A stretch of DNA of 64,000 bases from Raphanus sativus (lineage: Eukaryota > Streptophyta > Magnoliopsida > Brassicales > Brassicaceae): the NCBI RefSeq assembly GCF_000801105.2, contig NC_079516.1, forward strand, positions 43,008,908 to 43,072,907, written 5' to 3'. Under the pieces are notes generated by a model. The model was given only the letters and a program-made list of their open reading frames with translations. It was not told where the DNA came from and did no database searches. Of the stretch, positions 43,036-53,940 are shown in pieces; within the stretch, counting starts at the first letter, position 1, and each line of letters starts with the position of its first letter. The position numbers were made by a program, and so were the translations under genes.

Positions 43036-44968
43036 TCCCCTATATATTATTTTAGGAGCACTAATAAAGATTAACCTTGTCTTCATGTGTTAATTACAAT
43101 GTGTCATTTCTTATGTGTCACTCCCAAATTCACTCTCAACCTTAACTTGAGAAAACCCTTTAATTGCTAGGAATATTACATTGCATTGCCATTGCTTTAT
43201 ATGTTAGACTTTTATTATAAGACATGATACAAAATTAACCATTTTCGGAGGTATGTCAATATGAATACGTTATGATGTCGTATGACAATTGTTTCCTTAA
43301 ATGTTTTTTTCTAGACACGTTATTTACTATGTTTATGTTTATGGAAATATGTTTCCATTATGTCTACCAATTGTTTCCTTAAACCAACTAATCATTGTCG
43401 AAAATATTAGAAACAAAACCATCCATGCTAAAAATGCTACCAATTAAAAATTATTGTATTCTTCATGCGTGTTAAATTTACGAATTTTATACAAATCTTC
43501 ATGCTGGCTGTAGGGTATTATATGGTTACATATATTTGAAGATTTTATACTTTTATAGTTTTCTTTTGTTAATGCACGAACCACTGCGTATATGAGTTTC
43601 ATATGGTTTTGTAAAATAATAACAAATTTAATTGAATCACATTTGATGCTCATAATGTCCTAAAGATGGTATTGCCTATGACGGATTTTCAAATTGATGT
43701 TACCAATTAATTATGAGATTAATCAATCATAATGCGTTTCCTAAAGTTTAAAAACCATAACACTCTAATTTCCAAAGTATCATAGATTGATTATTTAAAG
43801 AGTTTTATTCCACCAATTATACTGTTGGTCAAGGCATTTTCAATGCCGAAATTGATATGATATTAATTTTACCATATCAATCACCCAATTATGATTCAAT
43901 GCCATGAATTATTTACCATATTTAAACGAACCTCTACATATTTAAATACCCCACATCAACCACAGACCTGTACACAACCACCATATTTGGAACACCACCT
44001 CTCTCAATCTCGAATGACTGCCGGAAACGATGATGAAACTGAAAAGCAAAATTTTCTGTTTAATACTCCTCGAAAATCAATTGCCGAATTGGTAGACTGT
44101 CGTCAGGTAAATGCCATAATTTTTTATGTTACTTTCTTGATTTAATATTAAAGTTTACTTATTTTAAAAGTTGATTATGTATAAAAGGTGGAGAGGTGTA
44201 CTGTTATGGGCACAATACACTTTAAACGAAAAAAAACAATAGAGATAGGGCTGTTCTTTACTTTAAATATTGCTAACTATTTTTTATTATTCACTTGAAC
44301 AGAATGATTCAGAAAATTCTCAAACATTGAAGGATTTTCCAACGTAATCTTCCAGCCCAATGACGTACCAGAAACTGATGCTCTCAAGAAAAGGTAATGT
44401 TTTATTTCGTCTCATCTATTCCGTTATGTGATTTCTAACTTATTTTAACGTTTTTGATATCCTTCGTATAATGTTTACAAGTATTCTTAATTTGTAGACC
44501 CACTTTCTTTTTTTTTATAGGATTGCAAATGAAGAGATATTTTCTGAACAATTGGAAATGACTAAAGCAACTTTGGGAGGGATTCCATTTTTTAAATTAT
44601 AATTAACTTTTATCGTTTTTCACTATTATGTTTCCTATTTTCTGGACCTTATATTATGAAAACAAAATAACATCATCTATTTTCGTTTTATCTCAACTTA
44701 TTTAAAGTTGCGGTTTAATTTGTTTGTTCATTTAGTTTATTTACATTTCTAAAATCTATGCAACCTAAGACCTTATACAAATATTAAAATAATTTGCCTA
44801 AAATAATAGTAATGCAAATTACTTACTCCTGAACCAAACTGCTACATAGGCTATTATATGTTATGAAATATATGTCTCAAACTTATATACTTTATGTAAA
44901 TATGTAGTTTAAATATTAAGGTTATATTAAGTATACTCACTCCGCGCAGAGCGCGGGTTATCACCTAG
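43036..44968 (+). mobile_element. Non-autonomous Helitron carrying exon-like sequence
   Basis: 1933 bp. It starts TCCCCTATATATTATTTTAGGAG after A (43035). It ends with a GC-rich hairpin CCGCGC-AGA-GCGCGG (44942-44956), spacer, and CTAG at 44965-44968 before T. This is the classic Brassicaceae Helitron signature. Inside, 43891-44106 holds an open segment ending at a GTAAAT donor-like site. Further exon-like pieces ending in GGTAATG (about 44396) and starting after TATAG (44521) suggest a captured, now broken gene fragment. No Rep/helicase. Confidence 0.75.
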
Positions 44969-44982
44969 TTATTTATTATTAT

Positions 44983-47060
44983 TACACTACTAAAAGGAGA
45001 ATATAAAGCTCCCTTAAAGTGTCCACATCACTTTTTAAATCGACTAATAGCATTGGAGGTAAGTCGCCACATCAGATTCGCCACTTAGATCAATTGGGCT
45101 TCGAAATCACCGGCCCGGATTGTTCAAAGAGACCAAATAATCCTCTTCGTCTCTTCATTACTCCTCTGTGATATCGGGCTTCCCATATTCAAGAGTCATA
45201 AAGCTTCATTATTAACTGCAACAATCGATGGTCATGCAACTGTTACGATTCCCTCAACCTCAACTTTATATATACCTCTATTCGGAAACTCTTGGTCTCA
45301 CCTAATTCACCATAACCAAATATTCACAGCAGCATATGGCTCTAGTTGGCTACCACTGCCAGAACGGAGCAATCAACCGGCATGGCTTTTTTCTTCGGCT
45401 ATTCAATTGAGCAAAGAGATTTGGGTTTCATTTCTTGGGGAGATTTTGATGCTGATTGCGATAACTTGATGATTCGTCTTTAGGCCTAAGGATTGTTTGG
45501 AGTAAGCGTTCAATGCAGTATCTTCCTTCTCTTATCTCTATTAATCTGATTACATAGCATTCTAGATCTTTTTCTTTGTTTGTGATGACTTTTAGGGATT
45601 CCTTGTGAAGAACTCTGATAATAATAAGCTTTATCGGCCGGTGACGCTGTATTTGAGGTCATGCAATGTTGGTAAGGCCCGGAATTTTTTTTTATTTGGC
45701 TTTGAATCCCAAAATATGATTGAGCTTTGTTTTTGTTTTCTTCGTCATAAGGTGAGATTACAAGTTTGGATCAGACAAGGTCATAATTGATGGGCTACAG
45801 ATATTCAAATGGTCCGATTCATTTTTTTAAGTTCAACCACAAGAAAACATTCCACAAATTGTTATCACGGACTATACTGCATGGAGCAATCGTTTGTGTA
45901 GGAGACAGCCTGAACTCTTCTTCCATCTATAGTTTCTGACTTTATATTACAAAATTTACATTTTCTTTTCCTTGACACAGAAAGTTTAAGAATTCAAGGT
46001 TAACATCAATGCTTTATAGTTGCAACTTGATGGACTATGTGTGATGGTAATTCTTGGCCCCATCATCCTGTCATGATCTAGGTGAGATGCTCAGAGGTGT
46101 CAACTGTTTCGTTTTGTTATAAGTGTGATGGTTATACATTACTCCCAAACGTATCTGCTTATTTTTCATGTTTGCTCATTCCAAAAGGTCTTACTTGGAA
46201 ACAACAGTCTTTGCGATGTAGAAAACCATGAGCTTCATAGGCTGGTTTATCTTCTTGTGAGGCCTGGACTTGACCATCGTAAGAAGGCTGGCGCCATGAA
46301 TTCGTTGGTAAATAATTATGCTTAATTCTTGATTGTATATTTTTCGATGAATGGTCTCTCGCAAACTTATTGATTCTTTCGTATTTTCATGCTGTGCTAT
46401 TCAATTGAAGATACAAGTCTCGGGGGTTCTATCAATTGTGCCTTATCTTTTGAATGTCGGTTGTGATCACTACATCTACAATAGCAAAACTCTAAGAGAA
46501 GCAATGTGTTTTGTGGTAACTTCTAAGTCGGGAAAGGACATTTGTTATGTTCACCACTACCCTCAAAGAGACGACAGATACATTAATGGCAACGTTGTAT
46601 TCTTCGGTGTAAGTACACAATACTTCTATCACCAAAAAGATAGAAGTATTATAGTTCTATACAACCTTCAGCTTAATTAACTGCAATGGAATCACTACAT
46701 CTGTCTGCTGTGATCACTACATCTACTTCTATCCCGACAAGATGTATCTGGATAGATGGCAATAGTCCACATCCTTTTTTTGGTCAAAATGTTAAATATT
46801 ATAGTTCACATCTTCACAATGAGTTTTGTAATTGTTCAATGTGACAAATGTATCGCATATATCATGTATATGCATGTTACAGACACAAGTTGATGACTGA
46901 TTTATTTGCTGATACGTGAGCAACCTTTTTATGATAGGTTTTGTCTTTCTCAACAGATGTATGAACTTATAGAAGTTGTCGAACAATCTAACAAAATAAG
47001 GTACTCTTTAATTTAATAGATAAGTATACAAGCTGCGTGAAATTATTATGTTTTTTCTGG
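44983..47060. other. Probable further Helitron-type sequence with gene debris
   Basis: Directly after the Helitron end, ACACTACTAAAAGGAGAATATAAAGC resembles a Brassicaceae Helitron 5' region. The following 2 kb is GC-richer than the surroundings and has short open segments (for example 46351-46680) separated by splice-like sites. I recognise no protein family and find no second terminus, so this is left unclassified. Confidence 0.35.
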
Positions 47061-47884
47061 TGAACAGTATCATGTTTTATTGATATATATATTTACTTTC
47101 TCTTTCTGTATTTAAATTGATGTTACAAGTTTTTTCACATATAATAAATATTTTTTATTGTTTTGGGTTTTGTTTTACAATTTATTTTAATTTATATTTA
47201 AATATAAAAATAAAATTCATTACTGAAAATCTAAAAAGTTTATAAGAACAATAATTTTATTTAAAATTTTTGCAACTGATTATTTTCGAAAATATTATTT
47301 AAAATTAGAGATAAATGATTAAATGCAAGTTATCTAATTTAATAAAGACCATTACAAGGAAAATTTGGAGGAAAATTTGATGAAATCTAATTTATGGTAT
47401 TTTTAAGTAACAAAATACATGCTAATATTTTTTAAAAAAAACTGCCAGCCATGCCAATTTTCGACGGTCACAAAGTATGAATGATCGGAAAAAAAAAACA
47501 AATCCTTGAGAACAAACATTAACAGAAAATAACTAAAGGTGCGAAAAAATCATAATGAAACTACCATGCACGATATTTATAATTTTTAGGAGACTTTTCT
47601 GAAACATACATAGTAATTGTTTATTTTGTTTTATGTGTGTTATAGCGATAATAGAAAAATATTATTTTAAAATTTATTTCTAAATAATTAATTTATATAT
47701 ACGAGTTATTGATATGAAAAATATTTACGTAATTGATTTTCATATTCAACTATTTCATTTATTAGTTTAACATATTTGTAGTAATTTTGCCATTTGATCT
47801 CTTTTGTTTAGTCAAATTATTTTAGTATTTAAACTAATTGTATTCTATCATTTGGATTCGATCATAAAAGTATCTAATATAACT

Positions 47885-48490
47885 AGGAGTGGACGTTCGG
47901 GTATCTACTCGGGTTTAGTTTGGATCTATTCAGGTTTTGGGTTTTCGAAGTAAAATATTTCAAGCTATTTGGATAGTTATAAATTTCGGTATTGGTTTTG
48001 TTTGGATAACCCATTTATTTTTTTTTTGAAATTAATATATATTTTATATTTCTAAAAATCTAAAAATAGAAATAATATATAACATATAAATTTGAGTAAT
48101 GTATGCTAGAATAACTAATTATAACATAAATTAGTTTGGATTGAATATTTGGATGGAGAATCAATATATATTAAGTATTTTGGTGTTCTGGGTACTATTT
48201 AGCGACTTTAGAATTTTGTTTTTGACAATTTCTATATATTTTTAAAAAGTTATGGACAACTTCAAAGTATCCTATACATTTTCGATATTTTTTGGATATT
48301 AAATATAAAAATAACTAATATATTTAAATATATAAATATAATCCAGATATATTTGGATATCCAAAATATTTTGATTAAGATCGGATTCATTTTCTGTTTT
48401 CTAGATATCAAAACTTTGAATCCGTTCAGATATTTAAGAAGTTTCGGTTCGATTTTGATATTACTTTTTCTTATCAGATTCAGTTTTTGG
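47885..48490. repeat. Dispersed 'ttcgggt' repeat
   Basis: Left part GTGGACGTTCGGGTATCTACTCGGGTTT, right part TTTCGGTTCGATTTTG, with an AT-rich middle containing GGATATT words. Same class as the repeats at 9060 and 23455. Ends unclear; non-coding. Confidence 0.5.
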
Positions 48491-49092
48491 GTTCAATTTT
48501 TTTGCTCAAACCTAAATGTTACATAGAAATGCATTTCAAAATTGAATTCCAAAAGAATGTAACATAAGATGGCATATACACTCATATACTAAGTTTTTAC
48601 ATATAAAATAATTAATATTTTCTAATAATACACTTAAAATAATAAATACACTCATCCTAAAATACACAAATGTCTTCTATAAAAAAACTCCACATTTCAA
48701 CATAATAAAAGATTCTACTTAAATATAACAAAAAAATGAAATATTTCTGATAAATATGACAACAAAAGACTAATAGAATACATAAGTTGATTTGTGTAAG
48801 TGTTTTTGGATACTACATTATTTAAGATCCATACAACATAAGAGAATTATGTCATTTTGTCTGAATAATGTATCTCATTGAAAACAATGCTCAAGTTAAG
48901 ATGAGCTAAACATATATAAACGTTAATTAATTGTTTATAATAAGTTATTGTATTTTACTTTAATTTATCAAATATTATATTGAAACAATTAAATGATATA
49001 ATATAATGCAAAAAGTTATTATAAAAATTAATCTTTACACAATATTTAATATATATATATAAAATATATAAATTTCGTAGACAAATAAAGAG

Positions 49093-50065
49093 TTAAGCAC
49101 TGAGAATCTTATGAACAATAGGACGAGCTCTACACATAGCTAGCAAAGGTGTCGTTGGAAGCATTGTTGTTGCTTCAGTAGTGTCAACATATTCTTCCCC
49201 AATTCTCTCCCATTCAGAACACTGAATCATCGACCCGAGAGCCAAACGCAGTACCCGCTGAGCTAGCCCAGACCCCGGACAAGCTCTTCGTCCCATCCCC
49301 AAAGTTATCAACTTTTTATCTTCTCCTTTCTTCTCGAACCGCTCTTGCTTGAATTTTTCTGGCTCTTCTCCTATATTTGGGTCTCGGTGAATGGCCCATA
49401 CATTTGCAAACACCGTCGTGCCACGCTGGATATTGTAGCCTCCAACTAAACAATCATATGTCGCCCTACGTGGAGGTAACGGAGCTGCCGGGGAAAGTCG
49501 AAAAATCTCTGATATGACACATTGGAGGTAGGGAAGATTCGTAGCATCTGGTTCATCTATTAACTGGTCTAACTCAATTTTGGTATCGATTTCAATCTTT
49601 GCTTTCTTTAATACTTTTGGATGGTTCAACAAGTTCAACATCGCCCATTCCAACGTTCTTGTTACTGTTACATTTCCAGCGAATATCGTATCCTATCCAA
49701 ACATAATCAAGAATTAGTAATTATATAAATCTGATGTACTAAATAGATTCCTCAATACTTACAGCTATGAGTCCTTTGATGGTGACATCCGTATAATAGT
49801 CAGGCTGAGTTTCTTGGAGAGAAAGCAAGTGATCAATCATAGTGTTACCCTTTTCTCTTTGTGCACGTTTCTCATCTACAAGTCCTTGAAGAAACTCATC
49901 CACTCGAACCGCCAACTTCTTGACCCTTTTCTCGTAACTAGCAACCCAACGCAGGAGCGGAACATGGTCAGAAGCATGTCCTACACCAGCACTGGATACG
50001 GCTTCGTCAATCAATTTCCTCACACGTTTTGCAGCTTCGTCAATCAATTGCCTCACACGTTTCAT
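49093..50065 (-). pseudogene. 5'-truncated CYP81D pseudogene
   Basis: A decayed paralogue of the P450 at 38693. Only part of exon 2 (49763 to about 50065) and exon 3 (49093-49692) remain; exon 1 and the first ~45 codons of exon 2 are absent. Exon 2 begins with a 33-bp tandem duplication (50001-50033 and 50034-50062), so RLIDEA-type sequence is read twice. Exon 3 keeps ExxR (EIFR) and a heme loop [10 protein letters not shown] with Cys. The I-helix reads AGNVTV instead of AGTET, losing the conserved acidic residue and Thr. The broken end lies 35 bp past the CYP96A1 stop codon on the same strand, so it has no promoter of its own. Not expected to encode an active enzyme; read-through from CYP96A1 is possible. 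Confidence 0.85.
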
Positions 50066-50099
50066 GTGACTACACGTCTACAAAAGTATAGCATAACGT

Positions 50100-51635
50100 T
50101 CAGACCAAACGACATCTCTTAGTGACCATGACTTTAAGGCCTTGTTTCATGTGAAGAATAATAGAAGGAACTGGCTCAATCTTGTGTCCTTCAACGATCT
50201 TTATGTCATAGTTTTGTATGATTTTGACAGCCACTGTCTTCATCTGCGTCATAGCCACTTCTTTCCCCAAACAAGTTCTTGGACCGGCATTGAACGATAA
50301 AAACTTAAAAGATGGCACATGTACGGACCTTCCAGTTTCCGAAATCCATCTTTCCGGTTTAAAGTCTGATGCATCTTCTCCCCATACCGATTTCATTCTC
50401 CCTAATGAGTACAAACAAAACACAATCTTCATACTTGAATCGACTCTGTGTCCGCTTGGAAGAACGTCGGGTCTTGTAGGAGACTTGTGCTGAAATGGAA
50501 CCGGTGGATATAGCCTGAGAGCTTCACACAAGGCGCCATGTAGATAAACCAACTTGTTTAGTTCTTGGGGATTGAAGGAAGAGAAACGATCAGAATCATT
50601 ATAGGTTCTTGGAGATATTTTTGTGTTGATTTCTTGACGAATCCTGGTCGTTACTTCTGGATTCTCGGAGAGAAGCCAGAAGAACCAAGTGAGAGCAGAA
50701 CCTGTGGTATCTCTACCTGCTAACATGAAGCTTAAAATCATGTCTCTGAGGAATTTGTCATCACCTGGATTCAGCAGCTTGTACTTGGTGGTGTCTACCT
50801 CCATGTAAGACATCAACAAATCTTTAGAAGAAGAGTCAGTGCTAGTAACGCCACGGGTTATTTTATCTGCTATGCACTCGGAGCAGACTCGATGGAAAGT
50901 GGAGTGAGCAATTTTCATCTTCAACTCATCACCAAACCCAAGCAACCTTTGCATCTTCCAAACAATCTCCGGCTTGAAATGTCTCAAAAATATCGCTTCC
51001 TCAGCTTCATCTAAAGCTCTAGCGAACTCGATATCCGGCATTTCGATCGAGAGACAACCAGGATCAATCCCGGTCGCTAAAACAAAGGTAGTGTCGAAGG
51101 TGAATCTTTGGAACACATCCTGTAAATCAACTACTAGTTTCTTCTCAGCAAAGTGATCAAGAATTGGGACAAGCCCTTTCTCTAGCTTACTCATGTTTGT
51201 TTTTAGTGTAAACCTTTGAAACTCCGGGCTACTCATCATGCTTTGAGCTGACTTCCTCAGATCTTTCCACAAATCGAAGTCGGCGTTGAAAATCCCATCT
51301 CCCAAAACATCGAACAGCTTCTTGAACTCGGATCCTTTTGGGTAGTTTGTGAAGTTTGAGCTCATGATGTGATGAATATTAGCCGGATCTACGGTGAACA
51401 ACATGTCGAGGCCACCGAAACATGGGCCTCTGAAAGGAAAAGTTAAGTTTGAGGCCTCGAGAAGCTCGGTTATATAGTCGTAAACACGAGGGATCTCTAC
51501 GAGTAGGCCAGGAAGCATACCGAGGAATGGCCAGTTGGTGGGAAACGAACGGTGAGGTTTCTTCATAATCAACAGATATCCAAAAAAGAAGGAGAAGCTG
51601 AGGAAAGAAACTGAGATTTCAAGTAAGCTTATCAT
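50100..51635 (-). CDS. CYP96A1: Cytochrome P450, CYP96A1-like
   Basis: CYP86-clan P450 of the CYP96A subfamily, whose known member CYP96A15 (MAH1) is a mid-chain alkane hydroxylase of cuticular wax. A fatty-chain substrate is therefore likely but unproven. Intronless, 511 residues. N-terminal anchor about 5-23 (LEISVSFLSFSFFFGYLLI), then PTNWPFLGMLP; I-helix AGRDTT at 306-311; ExxR EALR at 371-374; PERW; heme loop FNAGPRTCLG at 448-457 with Cys455. All P450 hallmarks are intact. Start is the first Met before the anchor. Position beside CYP81D genes matches At2g23180 (CYP96A1). A hAT element lies about 310 bp upstream and a CYP81D pseudogene directly downstream. Confidence 0.92.
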   Translation of the reverse strand: MISLLEISVSFLSFSFFFGYLLIMKKPHRSFPTNWPFLGMLPGLLVEIPRVYDYITELLEASNLTFPFRGPCFGGLDMLFTVDPANIHHIMSSNFTNYPKGSEFKKLFDVLGDGIFNADFDLWKDLRKSAQSMMSSPEFQRFTLKTNMSKLEKGLVPILDHFAEKKLVVDLQDVFQRFTFDTTFVLATGIDPGCLSIEMPDIEFARALDEAEEAIFLRHFKPEIVWKMQRLLGFGDELKMKIAHSTFHRVCSECIADKITRGVTSTDSSSKDLLMSYMEVDTTKYKLLNPGDDKFLRDMILSFMLAGRDTTGSALTWFFWLLSENPEVTTRIRQEINTKISPRTYNDSDRFSSFNPQELNKLVYLHGALCEALRLYPPVPFQHKSPTRPDVLPSGHRVDSSMKIVFCLYSLGRMKSVWGEDASDFKPERWISETGRSVHVPSFKFLSFNAGPRTCLGKEVAMTQMKTVAVKIIQNYDIKIVEGHKIEPVPSIILHMKQGLKVMVTKRCRLV

Positions 51636-51947
51636 AGCGCTATTAGAGAGAAACGTAAGAGTTCAAGGAGAAACTGAGATTTTCAAGATATGCAGACGGA
51701 TATTGAAATTTCTCCGTCGTTTGGATCATAAGATGACATAAAACCTTACTTTTGTCGTTTGCTATTATTGGTCCTCACCAGCTTTGGTCGTTATCTAGCT
51801 CTGTTTTACCCACTTTTGAAACCATTAAATACCATTAGTATTAACTAGTTAATTTGATATGTATAACCGAAGAACTCCGTTTTTAATGCGGTCCTACTTG
51901 CAATCGATCAATGTCCTTCTTTCGGATTGATCAATCACGGCTAGGAT

Positions 51948-53932
51948 TAGGGATGGCAAACTGGGTACTGGACCGCGGGCCCGGCCCGTTAGGGGTTGGT
52001 GTGGAGCGGGTTTGGGCCTAAGAATTCAATACCCGCAAAAAAGCGGGCCTTGCGGGATGGGCCTTGTGTGGTACCGGGTTGAAAGCGGGAAAGCCCACCT
52101 TATCCGCGGGATCCCACCTGTACCGCATCTAGAATCCTCGTCTTCTTCACCTGAAACAAAAAGAAAGCAATGAAACCTCGTTTTCTTCACCGAAGCATCT
52201 CTTTGTCTTCGCGGAACCACCGGAGCTTCTCTTCTTCCTCGAGCCACCACTGGAGCTTCATCGATCTACCATCGCATGCCGTAGCTTCTCTTCTTCGTTG
52301 AGCCACCACCGGAGCTTCTCTTCTTCACCCAGCCACCACCGAAGCTTCTCTTCTTCCTCAAGCGACCACCGGAGCTTCTCTTCTTCCTCGAGTCACCACC
52401 GGAGCTTCAACAATCTACCACCGCATGCCGTAGCGTAGCTTCTCTTCTTCGTTGAGCCACCACCGGAGCTTCTCTTCTTCACCGAGCCACCATCAAAGCT
52501 TCTTTTCTTCCTCCAGCCACCACCGGAGCTTCTCTTCTTCCTCGAGCCACCACCGAAGCTTCTCTTCTTCACCGAGCCACCACCGAAGCTTCTCTTCTTC
52601 CTCGAGCCACCACCGGAGCTTCTCTTCTTCCTCGAGCCACCACCTTCTCCCGTCACCGACCAGCAGGTATATATTTTCTTCCTCGAGCCACCACCGTAGC
52701 TTCTAGACTTTATATATTTTGATTACAATTTCTGCATGTGTACTTCGTAAATGATAAAATAGAATGGGGCACTGAAACATGATTTTAATCTGATATTAAG
52801 TTATTGTTTTTTATTCTTTGAAAAGACGATTAGGAAATAGAATGGTGCGTTGAAACTGCTTTGTTAATACATGTCTCGTGATTGTGTGTTACTGTCTTCT
52901 CTTGAGCATGTCTCTGATATGTAGGAACTAGTAAAATTAGTAAGCATTAGTAGCAACTGTTTGTATTGAACTGTGCAAGTGTATTACTGATATGTCTTTT
53001 GACATAGTCTCTGATATGTCTTTTTTTTTCTGGTGTTCTGTATATGAATATGTTTTGTCTCGAGCTGATGGTGAACAAGGAGGAAAAGAAGATACAAAAC
53101 AGAGCTGAAATCGTTGTAAGTTCAATATACTCTTATCATCTGATATGTCTGAATCGTTGGAGAACTCGATGTATTGATAGGAGAACATGCTTTGGTGCTT
53201 TCTGTTCCATATCTGATTTGTCTTCTTCTCTTGTTGTCTTTATTTGTGTTCTGTGGTGAGGTGATGGAGCTATGGTGAACACGGAGACGCCTGGATTTTC
53301 TGTTTTAGTTTATTACAAGTTGGGATTTCATGTTTAAGTTTCTTGCATTTGTTTCAGTATTATAATTTGGTGTTCTTGCTTTGTTACATTGTTGTTACAG
53401 CAACGAAAAAGACTACTATGATTTGGTATTTTCTTTGTTTTATTACATTGGTGTTTTGTTTCTGGATAACAAGAAAGAGATTTTATTTAATCATTGGTGT
53501 TTTTTGTTTTGTTTTTATCAAGTCAGCAACGACACATTAGATAGCAAAACAATGCAGTATTACTTTGTTATAACAAAGTCGCATAAAGGGATGTTTGATA
53601 CAAGACTAATCTTGTTTACTTTGTACTGTCATTAACTCAATGTTCTGATCGTATAACTCTATGGTAAATGACGTTTATGTTTGTGGTCTGCTAAAATTCA
53701 TTATTGTTTTCGTGTGTTAGTGCAGGAAGAAGCAGACAGACTGTCTGAGAGAGTGTATTATCCATTATCCCGCGGGACGGCCCGCGAAGACTTGCTAGGA
53801 ATGCGGTACGGGATTGGGCAGCTATGTTGAGGACCGCATCCCGCGCGGGACAGGCCCGCCGTGTACCGCCAGAAGACGAACCCGCAGCGGGACGGGACGG
53901 TGCGGGACGGAAGAGCCCAATTGCCATCTCTA
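51948..53932. mobile_element. Non-autonomous hAT transposon, 8-bp TSD
   Basis: 1985 bp. Left terminus TAGGGATGGCAAA, right terminus the complement of TAGAGATGGCAAT. Flanked by a perfect 8-bp duplication GCTAGGAT (51940-51947 and 53933-53940). The YAGRGATG start and 8-bp duplication are diagnostic of hAT elements. Both ends carry dense subterminal GCGGG/CCCGC words (51970-52115 and 53765-53915), the likely transposase-binding arrays. The interior has a 30-bp minisatellite but no transposase (no BED finger or dimerisation domain), so it depends on a partner. It sits upstream of CYP96A1. Confidence 0.9.
52195..52705. repeat. 30-bp minisatellite inside the hAT element
   Basis: About 14 to 16 imperfect tandem copies of a 30-bp unit (core GAGCCACCACCGGAGCTTCT then CTTCTTCCTC). 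Because 30 is divisible by three, several frames stay open. The plus strand reads SSSHHRSFSS repeats and the minus strand reads GGGSRKKRSS repeats. I treat both as repeat artefacts and not as genes, since no flanking conserved coding sequence is seen. Confidence 0.85.
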
Positions 53933-53940
53933 GCTAGGAT

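Noticed and set aside
46351..46680. Small gene encoding a 109-residue protein
   Set aside because: No recognisable domain; it lies among Helitron-type debris. Kept only as unclassified sequence.
32553..51635. A biosynthetic gene cluster (UGT, P450s, receptor kinase)
   Set aside because: The same order exists in Arabidopsis as unrelated neighbouring families, and no shared pathway is known; co-location alone does not support a metabolic cluster.
52393..52706. Basic GGGSRKKRS-repeat and SHHRSF-repeat proteins
   Set aside because: Both are readings of a 30-bp minisatellite inside a hAT element; there is no conserved flanking coding sequence.
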